Origin: Saccharum officinarum
Taxonomy: Eukaryota > Streptophyta > Magnoliopsida > Poales > Poaceae
Assembly: GCA_020631735.1 (NCBI GenBank)
Contig: CM036201.1
Span: 78,406,502-78,470,501, forward strand
DNA length: 64,000 nucleotides
Direction of reading: 5' to 3'
In this document: one piece after another, positions 10,170-22,115 of the stretch
Numbering within the stretch: the stretch's first letter is position 1
Layout of the letters: each line of letters begins with the position of its first letter
Translations under genes and position numbers: made by a program
Notes under the pieces: model-generated
The model's input: the letters and a program-made list of their open reading frames with translations, nothing else
Database searches by the model: none
What the model was told of the DNA's origin: nothing

Positions 10170-10801
10170 TGTTTAAGAGCTTGCTCCTCCTACTTGTGTG
10201 CTCAAAATTTTAGTTGATCCCCTTCTTTTATCAATTTCTCTCCTTTTAGAATCTATCTTTGTGAACAACATTTTTCTCCCCTTTGTGCTTCTCCCCCTTT
10301 GAGTTCTATCTTTGTGAACAACATGTTCTCCCCCTTTGGCACCAATGATGACAAGGGACCAATTTTAGATAGATTATCATGTTGAATTATGGAGTGAGGA
10401 TCAAGTTTGTGATTCAACCTAGATTGCTTGCATAAATAAAATGCTTTGGTTTGATCCAAGGCAAGCTTCTTCACAGTCACTAGAAGGGTTATCATGCACC
10501 ATGTTGAAGCAAATATTTAGACAAGTGATCTAGATTAAACACTTAGGATCACAAGCTACTTAAACAAGTTATATGCTACCACTAGATCATACAAGACATG
10601 GAAACAATAGTGGCACCATATAAACTTTAAATTCATTTGATTTTCATGAATGAGCCTAGAACATAAGAAATCATGACTAGATGCACTAAATATGTCCTTA
10701 GTATAGAATGTATGATATGTCAACCAATTGTACCTTGGGGCTCGAAGGAGAGGCATGTCATATATGAGGTGCATCAACTCATGTTGAGAAGTCAAGTATG
10801 T
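10170..10801 (-). other. 3' non-coding region of the minus-strand copia
   Basis: No gene. Its sequence corresponds, on the opposite strand, to 62608-63150 downstream of the RNase H of the plus-strand copia (for example the 'gtagggggagcaagct' segment), so it is the shared long post-pol region of this family. It holds A/T-rich, C-tract sequences ('tctccccct') but no LTR start. Confidence 0.75.
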
Positions 10802-11499
10802 TCAACTCATTCTTGAGCTTGTGAAATCTCTCTCATCAAGTGGCTTGGTGAATAGATCGGCTAATTGATCTTTGGTGCCCACATTCTCAATTGCAATGTC
10901 ACCCCTTTGTTGATGATCTCTAATGAAGTGATGGTGAACATCAATATGCTTTGTTCTTTGATGTTGAACCGGATTGTTGGTTAGCTTCACGGCACTTTCA
11001 TTGTCACATAGCAATGACACATTCTTGAAATTGATTCCAAAATCCTTCAATGTTGCCTTCATCCACAAGATTTGTGCACAACAACTACCCGCGGCGATGT
11101 ATTGGCCTCGGTGGTAGATAGTGCAATACTATTTTACTTCTTGGATGACCATGAGACAAGTGATCTTCCCAACAATTGACAAGTCCCGGAAGTGCTCTTT
11201 CTCTCCACTTTGTCACCCGCATAGTCGGAATCCAAATATCCAACTAGCTCAAAGCTTGCACCTTTGGGATACCATAATCCAACATCTTGTGTACGCTTTA
11301 AGTACCTCAATATTCTTTTTGTTGCCTTCAAATGACTTTCTCTTGGTAAGGCTTGAAATCTTGCACACATGAATATACTAAACATTACATTGGGCCTTGA
11401 TGTCGTCACATAGAGTAGGCTACCAATCATTGATCTATATAGCTTTTGATCCACCATGTTGCCACTCTTGTCACTATCCAAGCTTCCATTAGTGCTCAT
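10802..11499 (-). pseudogene. Copia RNase H (broken)
   Basis: RNase H region of the minus-strand copia pol. Segment 11499-11134 contains YRSMIGSLLYVTTSRPNVMF, ESHLKATKRILRYLK, GYLDSDYAGDKVERKSTSG and LGRSLVSWSSKK, then stops. The following segment 11068-10802 carries CDNESAVKLTNNPVQHQR, HIDVHHHFIRDH and DQLADLFTKPLDE, which is the normal C-terminal end of copia pol. The link between the two (QNSVALSTAEAEY in relatives) is lost to a stop and frameshift between 11134 and 11070. Confidence 0.9.
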
Positions 11500-11659
11500 T
11501 GGAGTAGTGATTCCTTTGCATCTTCCATACCAAACTTCTTTAGCATATCCTTTATGTATTTGGTTTGGCTCACAAATGTACCTTCTTTCATTTGCTTGAT
11601 TTGAAGTCTAAGAAAGAAGCTAAGTTCACCAATCATTGACATTTCAAATTCCTTTGCCA

Positions 11660-12250
11660 TCATTTTCCCAAACTTATCACAATAATCTTGATTGGTTGAA
11701 CCGAATATGATATCATCAACATATATTTACAACATAAACAAGTCTTTCCCAATCTTCTTAGAGAAGAGAGTAGTATCCACTTTGCCATGATAAATCCTTT
11801 GGATAGCAAGAAGTCCCTCAATCTTTCATACCATGCTCTAGGTGCTTGCTTTAATCCATACAAAGCTTTTCTCAATTTATATACATGATTGGGTTTCTTG
11901 TCATCTTCAAAACCGGGAGGTTGCTCCACATACACCTCCTCTTGGATGTACCCATTGAGAAATGCACTCTTCACATCTATTTGATATAGCTTGATATTAT
12001 GAGTACAAGCATAGGCAAGTAAGATCCTAATTGCTTCTAATCTAGCAACCGGGACATATGTTTCACCAAAGTCAAGACCCTCTATTTGTGTGTAACCTTG
12101 AGCCACTAGTCTTGCTTTGTTTCTTACTACTATCCCATCTTGATCTTGCTTGTTGCGAAAGACCCATCTTGTTCCAATGAAATTGTGATCCTTAGGTCTC
12201 TCAACTAGTTCTCATACTTCATTTCTCTTGAAGTTGTTAAGCTCTTTATG
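11660..12250 (-). pseudogene. Copia reverse transcriptase (broken)
   Basis: The open segment 12106-11660 has [60 protein letters not shown] and [14 protein letters not shown], all signature copia RT blocks. Upstream, 12250-12107 continues the N-terminal RT ([17 protein letters not shown] in other frames). A frameshift near 11790 destroys the YVDD block: the bases encoding YVDDIIFGS are present at about 11695-11720 but are read in another frame. The interval 12260-12600 is the degraded integrase-RT linker. Confidence 0.88.
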
Positions 12251-13464
12251 CATTGCATTTACTCAATCCGGATCTCTCAATACTTTATCAATGTTCTTGG
12301 GTTCTTCCATTGACACAAAAGAAGAGTGAGCACAAAATGATGTCTATCTTGATCTAGTTTGAACTTCCCTTTGTATGTCATCAATGATGGAATCTAATGG
12401 ATGGTCTCTTGCAATGTTAGTTGGTTGAAGCACTTGGACTTGATTGCTTGGATGTTGATGTTGATCATGAGTTGGAGATGATGAACTAGCCACTTGTTGA
12501 TCTTGTTGCACTTGAGATGATGTACTAGCTTGATTTTACATTAGAGAACCACTAGCTTGTGTCATTAGACTTTGGAGCACTTGATCTTTGTAGTCATCCA
12601 CATCAATCACTTGCTTTGGCCTAATATCACCAATATCCATTCTTTCATAGCATTGGTAAATTGAGTTCCTCTCACATCATCCAAGTTATCTTCCTCATCT
12701 TGAGAACCATTGGTTTCATCAAACTCAACATCATAAACTTCCTCAAGTAAATCACTAGCCAAATTCCAAACTCTATAAGCTTTGCTAGTAGTGGAGTAAC
12801 TAAGTAAGAATCCTTCATCATATTTCTTCTCAAACTTGCTCAATCTGGTGCCCTTCTTCAAGATGTAGCATTTGCAACCAAATACCCAAAAGTATGCAAT
12901 GTTAGGCTTTCTTCCATTTAAGATCTCATATGGTGTCTTCTCTAGGAACTTATGGCAATAGAGCCGGTTGCTATAGAAGCAAGTCGTGTTGATTGCTTTG
13001 GCCCAAAATGAATGACTTACATTATACTCATTCAACATTGATCTTGCCATATCAATTAAGGTTCTATTCTTCCTCTCAACTAGGCCATTGGATTGAGGTG
13101 TATACTTGGCCAAAAATTGATGTTTGATTCCAAGCTCATCACATAGCTCATCAACTCTTGTGTTTCTAAACTCACTTCCATTGTCACTTCTCACTTTCTT
13201 GATTGTGGTCTCAAACTCATTTTGCACTCTCTTGATGAACTTCTTGAATATGTCAAATACATCACTCTTGTCCCCAAGAAAGAATACCCATGTATATCTA
13301 GTGAAATCATCCACAATCACAAAGCCATACTTGTTGCCACCAATGCTTGTGTATGTAGTTGGCCCAAATAGATCCATGTGCAACAACTCAAATGCCTTGG
13401 AAGTACTCATAATGCTCTTCAATGGATGAGTGTTGCCCACTTGCTTTCCGGCTTGACATGCACT

Positions 13465-15413
13465 TGTAAGGTCCAAATAGGCTAGAGGGGGGGTGAATAG
13501 CCTAATTAAAACTTCTACAAGAATTACTTAACCACAAGTTAGTATGAAAGGTGGCGAAGCAAAAGCACTAGCTCTAACTAATTAAGCAAGCCATCTACAC
13601 AAGTCTAGTACAAGACTATTCACTAAACATAACAACAACTACAAGCTAGATAGAAGAAGTAATGTGAGAGAAGAGTTTCGAGTGATTATACCACCGTGTA
13701 GAGATGAGAAATACCAATCAATCAATCATACAATAGAAAACCTCGGGAAGAGAATGACACAAGAATTTGTCCCGAGGTTCACTTGCTTCCCGGTAAGCTA
13801 CTCCTCGTTATGGCAATACACCCACTTGTCGGTTCACGAGCTAATCGACTATCAAGAGTTGAGCCCTCGGTGGGCGCCGCACAACCGCACACAAGATGGG
13901 GATCCTCCAAGCCACGAGCTTCACTAGAGTATCCAATTTGCGAACTCCCGCGGGGAAGGATCAAGAACCCCTTACAACACTTGGTGAGGGCTCCAACAAT
14001 CTTCAATTGTGAGCTCAATCACCTCCGCTGCTCTAAGCCGTCTACCGTGTCGGGAAACACGGAAGAGTAACAAAAAATCCACAGCAACTCGAAGATCAAG
14101 TGCCTCTAGAATGCAACTCTCAAGCAATGCACTTGAATCTCACTCGATCTCACTTAAGATGTGCAACTATGCAAAGAGATGAGTGGAGGGGTTGTTCTCT
14201 AGCTCAAAGGATGTCTCTAGGTCTCAAAATGTGCAAGAGTTACCCTCAAACCCCGGACAACTTCTATTTATAGCGAAGGGGTACGCAGCTAGCCGTTACT
14301 AGACGACGCAGTTCAAAACATGCTGACCGGACGCTTTGGTCAGGGTGACCGGACGTGTCCGGTCACTACAGGACAATCGTGAACAGTGCGTGTCAGAAGT
14401 TACCGTTGCCGTGACCGGACGCGCTCTAGCGTTTGACCGGACGCGCTACACCTGGCGTCCGATCGGAGTCCAGTAAGCTCCCACCATGACCGGACACGTC
14501 CGATCGCACGTGACCGGACACACCGCGCATTCGATCAGCACTCCGCTGCTCTCTGCCCCTCTGGACGCCTGACCGGACGCTCCGGTTCCGTGAGGGACCG
14601 GACGCGCCGGTCGCGCGTGCTTCTTCTGCGCATAGGTGAACTGACCGAACGCGCTGGTCAGGCCAGACCAGCGTCCAGTCAGAAACCCTAACACCCACGT
14701 GCCTGACAACTGCTGAGAACTGACCGGACGCGTCCGGTCAAAACCGCGACCGCATCCGGTGCAGCGTCCGGTCACCACAGTGACCGCCGTTCGCCTCCGT
14801 TTCTTTTCCGACTTTCGGCGCAGTAGAAAATAAGCATTTCACTTCCCCAAAAAGCGCCGAATCCCGCCTCGCAAGCTCGGCGGGAGGGAGAGAGGAACCC
14901 AAACCCCTCTCTACCGCTCAAACACCACCGCCTTCGCAAATGTGCTAACACCACCATGTGCATGTGTGTTAGCATTTTCACAATGATTTTTCAAGGCGTT
15001 ACGTTAGCTCTCTACTAGATCCTAATGCATATGCTCAAGACATTGATCTAGTGACACTTGATTCCCGAGCTAACCGTGATTGCCCCTCTTGATAGTCGGC
15101 TATGTATCCTAAACCCGGTCAATCACTTCTCTACTCATCTTAGACCGGCAAAAGGAAAACCCTATGGTTATACCTTTGCCTTGCGCTCTTAGTTCCTTCT
15201 CTTCCACTTGATCATCATGTCCATCATATTATGTGCATCTCCACCATGATCATCATTTCATGTCCATGCACCATCTCTTTGTGATCTTGTGGCCACCACT
15301 CCTTGCCACATACACCTTCATCACATGTGTTGCTTATGCCTAACTCAAAACACTTAACACATGGCATTAGCAACTTGGTGTCATTAATTACCAAAACCAA
15401 ACTTGGGCTTTCA
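13465..15413 (-). mobile_element. Solo LTR of a related copia element (1949 bp) in the integrase
   Basis: On the plus strand it starts TGTAAGGTCC and ends GGGCTTTCA (TG..CA termini). It is flanked by perfect 5-bp target duplications GCACT at 13460-13464 and 15414-15418. Its orientation is minus: the minus-strand start TGAAAGCCCAAG matches the 3' LTR of the plus-strand copia beginning at 63629. A TATAAATA box lies on minus at 14272-14265. Positions 14320-14780 hold an array of GACCGGACGC-type repeats including a perfect 20-bp palindrome at 14721-14740. No internal retroelement sequence remains, so it arose by LTR-LTR recombination. Confidence 0.93.
14265..14272 (-). promoter_or_regulatory. TATA box of the solo LTR
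   Basis: TATAAATA on the minus strand, about 800 bases from the LTR's 3' (U5) end at 13465. The same box in the same place is found in the three other LTRs of this group (19095-19102, 36691-36698, 44664-44671), which supports a real LTR promoter dividing U3 from R. Confidence 0.7.
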
Positions 15414-15490
15414 GCACTACATAGCTTATCCTTCTCAAATGTGACATCCTTCAAGCCTCTAACTAAGTCATGCTTTACTAACTTGTTCAA

Positions 15491-15922
15491 TTACTTCATG
15501 CCAATATGACCAAGTCTTCTATGCCATAACCAACCCATACTTGATTTGGTGAGCAAGCATGTTGAAAGTTGAGTGTCACTAGCATTGAAATCAACCAAGT
15601 ATAGATTCTCATATATAAAACCCTTGAAGATCAAATTTGAGCCATCAACACTAACTATCTCCACATCATCAACACCAAATATGCACTTGAAACCAAGATC
15701 ACACAATTGAGCAACCGAGAGAAGATTGAAGTTCAACTTTTTAACTAAGAGCACATTGGAAATGCTATGATCATTTGAGATTACAATCCTTCCAAGAGCC
15801 TTTACATCACCCTTGCTATTATCACCAAATGTGATGCTATCAATGCCACTATTATTTGATTTGAGAGAGTTGAACATTCTTGAATCACCGGTTATATGTT
15901 GAGAGCACCCACTATCAAGCAC
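15491..15922 (-). pseudogene. Copia protease and GAG-pre-integrase region
   Basis: Aspartic protease that would cut the polyprotein. LDSGCSQHITGD at the start of the segment is the copia PR active site (Asp-Ser-Gly); it is followed by ITFGDNSKGDVKALGRIVI, LLSVAQLCDLGFKCIF, and the GAG-pre-integrase motif WLWHRRLGHIGMK at the left end. The segment is open for about 143 codons with the active site intact. It is preceded by 'RHWVLDSGCSQH'-type sequence after a break at 15925-16000, and is followed by the split integrase. Confidence 0.9.
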
Positions 15923-16000
15923 CCAATGCCTTCCTCCGGCCTTGTAATTTACCTACAAAACAAATTAATGTCTTTTAGGTACCCATACTTGCTTGGGTCC

Positions 16001-16300
16001 TTAGAGGTTAGTAACTAAGCTCTTTGGTACCCAAACGGCCTTCATCTTTGGGCCCACATTTGGTGTACCAACAAACCTAGCATGCACACCTTTCTCACCC
16101 TTGGTAAGCACATAACAAGAATCAAAAGGGATGTAAGGTACATTAGCATTTTTCTTGTTCTTGTTCATTTTGTTGCAATTATGATCTAGGTGCCCAACTT
16201 GTTTGCATCTATTGCAAAACCAACCATGGCTCTTCACAAAGCTAGGCTTATGAGTTGAAAGGTCACCTTGCCCTTCTTGGGAGTATAGCCCAAACCCTCT
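16001..16300 (-). pseudogene. C-terminal part of copia gag with second zinc knuckle
   Basis: Segment 16237-16001 carries FCNRCKQVGHLDHNC, a CCHC zinc knuckle, followed by CYVLTKGEKGVHARFVGTPN and VWVPKSLVTNL. The equivalent in the plus-strand copia (59200-59419) is continuous with gag, so this is the C-terminus of the same protein, separated from the main gag frame by the stop at 16318 and a frameshift near 16265. Confidence 0.85.
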
Positions 16301-16317
16301 TTGTTAAGAGAGAACCT

Positions 16318-18156
16318 TTAGCTACCCAAACATTTTAGCAAGCGGACATCCCTACCATAGGCATTTCCTAATGCGCGGGTGAGATCATCCACCTCTCTCT
16401 TGAGAGTGTCATTCTCAACCACGAGTGATGAATCACTAGTAGTAGAGATAGAGTTAGTTATGGTGGATGATGATGAGCTACATGAAGCATTAGTAGGACC
16501 AACAAATAAAGAATCATCAATAATATCACATGTTAGTCCAATATCACAAGTGACAATCACTTGCTCCTCCTTAGCTTTCTTCATGAACTTCTCCAACTTG
16601 AGGTCCTTTTCCTTGATGAGCTCAAGTAGAGTGAAGTGGGCTTTCTTTATCCTAGTGTGAGCAATTTCAAGATCCTTGTGGTCTTCCTTTAGACACTCAA
16701 GAGAGGCCTCTAGCTCATCAAAGGATTTCCTAAGAGCTTTGAGCTCTTGTTTAATTCCTTTGCACTCCTTACTCTTTTTGAGAGCAACAAGCTCCTCCAT
16801 CAAGGCATCATTTTCATTGCTCTTGGCAATGAGCTCTTGCTCCAAGATTTTGCATCTCTTGGTGGTCCTCTTATAGCCCTTGCTCATTTGATCTATTATA
16901 CCCAATAGATCATCCTTGGAGTAGTCCTCATCCTCCTCATCATCACTCCTACAACCATCACTAGCATAAGAATTATCATCACTATCATCATATTTTACCT
17001 TGGTAGGCTTAGCCATAAGGCATGTTGATGTAGTGTCAAAGATGGATGGCTTGTTGGAGAGGGTGATGCTTACAATGGCTCGCCGAGTGGTCCTTTCATC
17101 ATCACTAGAGCTTGCATCATTATCACTATCGGAGTTGTCACTATCCCAAGTGACCACATAACCACCACCCTTCTTCTTCTTGTTAAATGTGAAGCTCTTC
17201 TTTGCTTTCTTCTCCTTCTCTTTCTTCTCCTTCTTGTTCTTCTTGAGCTTCAAGTCCCCATTATGAAATCTCTTATCTTCATAGGGGCAATCTGTCACTA
17301 TGTGATCGGGGCTATTACAATTGTAGCAAAGGGTCTTTGCCTTCATAGTGTCTCTCCTCTTCCTTGCCCCATATCCTTTCTTCTTCATGAACCTTCCCAT
17401 CTTGTGCACAAGAAGGGCCATGGTCTCATTGTCGAATGGATCATCATCATCGCTCTCCACCTTGCTCTTGCTCTTAGAAGATGAAGCCTTGAATGCAATG
17501 GGCTTCTCTTGCTTGACCTTGATCTCCTTCTTCTCATCTTCATCTTCATCATCATCATATTGAGCATCGGTCATGACATCTCTAAGTACTTGGTTTGGAG
17601 TCACCTTGTCCAAACCCTCTCTTTGGATCATCTTTCTCAAGATAGCAAACTTCTTAGGTAAGTTCATCAAGAACTTGTGTGAGAAGTCCTTATCCTTGAC
17701 ATCTTCTCCTAGGCTCTTGAGATCATTGACAATAACTTGTAGCCTATAAAACATCTCCGGTATAGACTCATCATCCTTCATCTTGAAGCTTGCAAACTTA
17801 TCCTTGAGCATATAGAGCTTGGCACTCTTTATCGTTGAAGTGCCCTCATATGTTTTCTCTAATCTTGTCCACACTTCACTTGCCTTCTCAAGATCCTTGA
17901 TTTGCTCAAAGACCTTTGCATTAATCCCATTGTAGAGAGTGTTGAGAGCCATAGTGTTGTATTGGTTGTTGATGCGGTCATTGTTGGTGAGGTTGTCGGG
18001 ATCAATGATAGCATAATCATGATGTGTCACCTCCTAAACCTTCTCATTAATAGAGCCAAGATATTGCTTCATCTTTCTTTTTCAATGATCAAAAGATGAG
18101 ACACCATCAAAGAATGGAGGCTTGCCCCCGACATGGTTGAACACAACTTGAGCCAT
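16318..18156 (-). pseudogene. Copia gag (long SIRE-type), two early nonsense codons
   Basis: Structural protein forming the virus-like particle. The start ATG is at 18156 (MAQVVFNHVGGKPPFFDG). The frame then meets TGA at 18084-18082 and TAG at 18036-18034, both where relatives are expected to have Trp, and afterwards is open from 18030 to 16318 (about 570 codons). Visible: a gag core with NTLYNGINAKVFEQIKDLEK and EVWTRLEKTYEGTSTIKSAK; CCHC knuckle CYNCNSPDHIVTDCP near 17300; Lys- and Asp/Glu-rich low-complexity tracts; and a C-terminal coiled coil (EELVALKKSKECKGIKQEL). Length and the long coiled-coil tail fit SIRE/Maximus gag. Confidence 0.88.
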
Positions 18157-18196
18157 CTTACACCGAGGTTGTTAAGCCTTACAAACGGTGACCACA

Positions 18197-18208
18197 GCTC
18201 TGATACCA
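18197..18208 (-). promoter_or_regulatory. Primer binding site, initiator tRNA-Met
   Basis: On the minus strand TGGTATCAGAGC, the complement of the 3' end of plant initiator tRNA-Met, separated by two bases from the LTR end (...CCTTTCA). It fixes the 5' LTR boundary at 18211 and the minus orientation. Confidence 0.95.
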
Positions 18209-18210
18209 CT

Positions 18211-20144
18211 TGAAAGGTCTTGATGGCTAGAGTGGGGTGAATAGCCTTTTAAAATTTTCTACAAAGACAAGCTAAACAAGTTGATCAATATAACAAATAG
18301 CGATATGCCAGTTTTGTTTAGTCTACGGGGTGTTTGCAAGCCACCTATCTAATTCACAATTCTAGTATATTTGCACTCAACCGCACAAGTTAGCTTACAA
18401 CTAAAGCTAACTAGCTACACAAGCTAAGAGCTATACTAACAAGCTAGCAAGGTAACTAAGAAAATAATACAAGAGAGAGTTAGAAGGGTATCACACGAGG
18501 GGCAAAGTATTGAGCCAACCAATCAATATGATCAAGAGATGAATTCCACAATACACAACCACCGGGATCGATTAATCACAAAAAGAATGATGACATGAAG
18601 ATTTATCCCGAGGTTCATGTGCTTGCTAGCACGCTAGTCCCTGTTGTGTCCCTCTTCACCATGTGGTTCGGTGGCTAATCGGTCTCACACCGAGCCTTTC
18701 AAAAGGCGCCACAAGAACCTACCAAATGGCAAAAGGTTGCAAATGACACGAGCAATCCACTAACGTTGCCTTTGGTACTTCACCGAGGTAGGCATAAACC
18801 CCTCACAATCACCGGAGGTAGCCAAGAACAATCACCAACTCTTGCCAATGCCTCTAAGCTGCTCCAAGCCGTCTAGGTGGCGGCAACCACCAAGAGAAAC
18901 AAGAATCCCACAGCAAATCAACCACCAAGTGCCAACTAGATGCAATTTCACAATGCAACTGCACTTGGATCACTCAATCTTACTTCGAATATGCAAAGAA
19001 GCAAGAGAGATGAGTGGAGGGGAGTTGCTTAGCTTAAAGTGCTCACAAGTATGTCAAAGAGTACAAGAGTTGGAGCTTTGAGCCGGCCAATGAGTATTTA
19101 TAGACGTACCCCTTCGAATATAGCCGTTAGGAACTTGAAACAGCTGCAGTCGCGCTGACCGGACGCGCTGGTCGCGCGGACCGGACGCGCGAAGCTCGAC
19201 CGGACGCGCTGGTCCCGTCACGAACCGAACGCGCTGGTCAAGCCAGAGCAGCGCTCCAACGAATCAGCGGCCGAACGCGCTGCAGAACTGACCGGACGCC
19301 ACAGTGTCAGCGTCCGGTTGGAGTCCAGTAAGCTCCCCCAACGACCGGACGCGTCCGGTCGATCATGACCGGACGCGCCACCGCGTCCGACCAGAGAACC
19401 GAGACACGGACACACACTGAGCACTGATCAGACGCATTCGGTCACACAGAGACCGCGTCCGGTCCAGCGTCCGATCACCACTGTGACCTCCGTTCGCCTC
19501 CGTTTGAATCACTCTTTCACATATGAGCTTGACTAAGTATGTGTGTCACTTTAGCACATGTTTTAGCTTGTGAAACAACATGTGACAGCGCCTCCAAATC
19601 TCGACATTGGCGTAAAGGAAAATAGGCGTTTTAATTCCTCGAAAACGTCTGAATCCCGCCTCGCACGCTCGGTGGGAGGGAGAGAGGACCCCAAACCCTC
19701 TCTACCGCTCAAACTCCAACGCCATCACAAATGTGCTAACACCACCAAGTGATCACGTCATGTGCGAGTGTGTTAGCATTTTCACAATCATTTTTCGAGG
19801 CGTTATTAGTTCTATCCAAATGCATATAATTATGAAATGCACACCTAGAGGCACTTAGGAGTTCAATAGCCGCGTCATTCCCCTCTTTATAGTACGGCTA
19901 TCTATCCTATAATGTAATCACACCCACTAGGTGTCTTGGTTGCTAAAACATAACCCTTAAGCATATACCTTTGCCTTGATCACGTAGGGTTGCGTCCAAA
20001 TCCAAGTGTGGCCATCATGATCACCATGTTCATCTTGCCACCAATCTTGGAATGTACTAATCCTCATATGCTATATATAACTTAGGCATAGGATTAGCAC
20101 TTAGGCATTGTTACTAATTACCAACACCAAACATAGAGCTTTCA
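18211..20144 (-). mobile_element. 5' LTR of the minus-strand copia (1934 bp)
   Basis: On plus it runs from TGAAAGGTCTTGATGG to ATAGAGCTTTCA (TG..CA). A minus-strand TATAAATA box is at 19102-19095. Positions 19150-19490 contain GACCGGACGC/GCGTCCGGTC repeats with a perfect 20-bp palindrome at 19342-19361. It closely resembles the solo LTR at 43641-45580 in both ends, while the LTR at 13465-15413 belongs to a sister group with different termini. The PBS follows directly on its U5 side. Confidence 0.92.
19095..19102 (-). promoter_or_regulatory. TATA box in copia 5' LTR
   Basis: TATAAATA on minus in context 'gtctataaatactc', about 885 bases upstream of the U5 end. It is conserved in position among the copia LTRs of this window and should drive the genomic RNA toward 10170. 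Confidence 0.75.
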
Positions 20145-21570
20145 AAAACGCACAGTACGTTGAGCGAGTAGGCAACGTGGACGAGGCGCAGAGCGAGCGG
20201 ACGACTTATACGGAATCTATCCGAACGAATGGACGACCTAAAAGCAGCATTACCGGCGGAGAAACGAGCGCTACTGTTAGGTTTTTCTATTCTATATACA
20301 TATACGTATATATCTCTTTGGCTGCGCTACAGGGTATGCCGTGGTATATACGGCATAACCTTGTAGATACGCCACTGGATCGGAAACGCAGAAACGATGT
20401 GTTTACTGTGTATCGGGTGCGTAACATGAGACGATTCCGTATATAGACTGTTTATATTGGGAAAAGAGTTTCAATACACCAGTAGTCTGCCACGGTACGT
20501 GTGCTATTCATGGATCTCATAAAAAAGATTCTAAAAAACATTTTTATGTCATGTCATTAAATTTATCAAATCGTGAACCGCCTGCTGATCCACCTAGCAG
20601 CAGTGTAGTCCTGCTAGGCCCTGTTTGGCAGTGCCGGTCGGAGGAATTTGAGGGCCCTCTCGTGAAGTGGTCGTGACGGCCTCTCTAAACCATATGTACA
20701 ATTTTATAATATATAGACACTAATTTTACTTGTGAAATCTTATAATATGTAGGCGCTAATTTTACTTGCAAAGCGAAAGCAAATTCAATAATATATTTTT
20801 AATTTAACATGTCTGATAATTATCAAGAAACAATGTAGACTAAAAAATCAATATATTTATACTTCTAGAACTAATATGATTACCTTAAGAAGAAAATATT
20901 CTAAAATTCTAACACCTAAATTAGAAGAAAAACATGACTATATGAGTACAAAGTACTAGAAGTCTGAAATACTATACAAATAATTAATTGGATTAAAAAA
21001 TAAACATGAAAAAAATACCTAGGGCCTGGACATGAACTGAAACAACTGATCGACGATCGCAATTCGCAAAAAGGCAAGAACCAAGATGTCGTCGTCGTGG
21101 AGCCCTAACTGGTCGCCGCTGTCATGCGCCGTGTCCGTGTCTTGGGCAGTCCAGCTCTCCGTGGTGGCGTGGCTCGCCGGCTCCGTGTGTGTGCGTCGGC
21201 GCGTTGTGAACTTGTGAGTCACGAACAGAGTGTATGGCCGCAGCGTGGCTCCTCGCCTCCTCTGTCCTCTCTGCCGGTCTGCCCGAGGGCTGTGGGAAAC
21301 GGAAAGGCCGATGTTGTCTTCTTGGGCCGTCTGGCCAGTTCTCTACCTTTCTTCTGTCTTCTCGTTAGTTTGCTTATGACTAATAGATTATAGGGCCTGA
21401 GGGTTTATATATATATAGGCTTGGGGCCCTCCTCGGCTTGGGCCCTTGGCCGTCGCACCCGGTGCCCTCCCCGTAGGCTGGCACTGCTGTTTGGTTGCCT
21501 TCCGCACGGTACAAGTGATGAATCAAATTTTGAAAACATGACAGAGGTGATAGGCACGCGACAGGATCGG
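20145..21570. other. Intergenic, no supported gene
   Basis: No recognisable coding sequence. There is a small hairpin at about 20332-20360 (ggtatgccgt / acggcataacc). A GC-richer patch at 21020-21400 has a short open frame from 21085 (MSSSWSPNWSPLSCAVSVSW) that I do not recognise. A TA-rich microsatellite is at 21405-21418. The right flank of the copia insertion starts here. Confidence 0.6.
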
Positions 21571-21577
21571 AGAAATG

Positions 21578-21815
21578 CTAAGAGCACCCTCAACGGTTTA
21601 AGCTTGTTAATAGCTCTAAGATAACTTTTCTATTAATAATGTTAACTTTTAGTATGATTACACCGGTAAGACAACCTTGTATGACCATAAAATGTGTGCA
21701 CTAGACTAGCTCTTGATCGAGAAATAGCTCTCTCTCTCTTTAAAATATAAAATAAAATGCTTAAAGCTAGCTCATAATTAAGTCATTGTTGGAGCTGTAC
21801 TAAGAGCAAGTATAA
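21578..21815. mobile_element. Possible small MITE
   Basis: Imperfect terminal inverted similarity between 'agagcaccctcaacggttt' at the left and the complement of 'cattgttggagctgtac' at the right, with inner 'tttaagcttgttaatagctct' mirrored by 'agctagctcataattaag'. This resembles the common grass MITE ends of the 'gagcatctccaaca' type. No clean target duplication was found, so the call is weak. Confidence 0.35.
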
Positions 21816-21871
21816 TAGAGAGGATGTAAGTAAGCTTTTTACGAGAGAAGGAAAGAAAAAGACATTATGCT

Positions 21872-22115
21872 GAGGTACATGACACGTGCTGGTATCTTGA
21901 CTATGGCAGGTTTTTGGGCCTTCGAGTTTCCGATGACGAGCCCTCTCGGCTAAGCCCTGGATTGGCCACTCTCTGCTATGGGGGGCGTGACCCGTGACAC
22001 TCACGGATCGAAAGTCACCTGAGGGCTGGATTGGCTACTGTGCAGGTTGAGGCAAGAAATTGTCGAGAAAGAGCTTTCTCGGAAGTCGACGATGCCCTCT
22101 CCTGCCAACTTCTTT
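21872..22115 (-). repeat. Module M copy (diverged, short)
   Basis: A short diverged copy of the dispersed module described at 51802-52330, in reverse orientation. It starts 'catgacacgtgctggtat' and ends 'cctgccaacttcttttt'. Central parts are deleted or unrecognisable. Confidence 0.55.

Larger units (their letters stand above)
12607..15500 (-). pseudogene. Copia integrase, split by a solo LTR
   Basis: The integrase is in two pieces around an insertion. Upstream piece 15500-15414 (minus) ends the GAG-pre-integrase domain (HDLVRGLKDVTFEKDKLCSA). The downstream piece 13464-12607 begins CQAGKQVGN and continues through the catalytic core: LLHMDLFGPT (first Asp), RSDNGSEFRN (second Asp), NGLVERKNRT (Glu), then FGCKCYILKKGTRLSKFEKK and a linker. 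Removing the insertion and one copy of its 5-bp target duplication restores the reading frame across Cys-Ser-Ala-Cys, so the insertion hit an otherwise continuous frame. The core from 13464 to 12607 is open for about 285 codons. Confidence 0.92.
10170..20144 (-). mobile_element. Ty1-copia retrotransposon, SIRE/Maximus-like, minus strand, missing its 3' LTR
   Basis: On the minus strand: LTR (20144-18211), PBS to initiator tRNA-Met (18208-18197), gag (18156 to about 16270), PR, INT, RT, RNase H (ends 10802), then the 3' untranslated stretch to the gap at 10169. The 3' LTR lies in or beyond the gap. Large LTRs, a long gag with two zinc knuckles and the order PR-INT-RT-RH place it in copia, most likely the SIRE/Maximus lineage. 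The element is inactive, with stops and frameshifts in every domain and a 1949-bp solo LTR in its integrase. Bases right of the LTR (20145-20149, aaaac) would be one target duplication copy; its partner is not visible. Confidence 0.88.

Noticed and set aside
21085..21225. Short plus-strand frame starting MSSSWSPNWSPLS
   Set aside because: About 45 codons, no homologous motif, no promoter or splice evidence, and a comparable frame on the opposite strand.
20620..21490. Possible large transposon between 'ggccctgtttggcagtgcc' and 'ggctggcactgctgtttgg'
   Set aside because: The two ends are only weakly inverted and I could not find a consistent target duplication.
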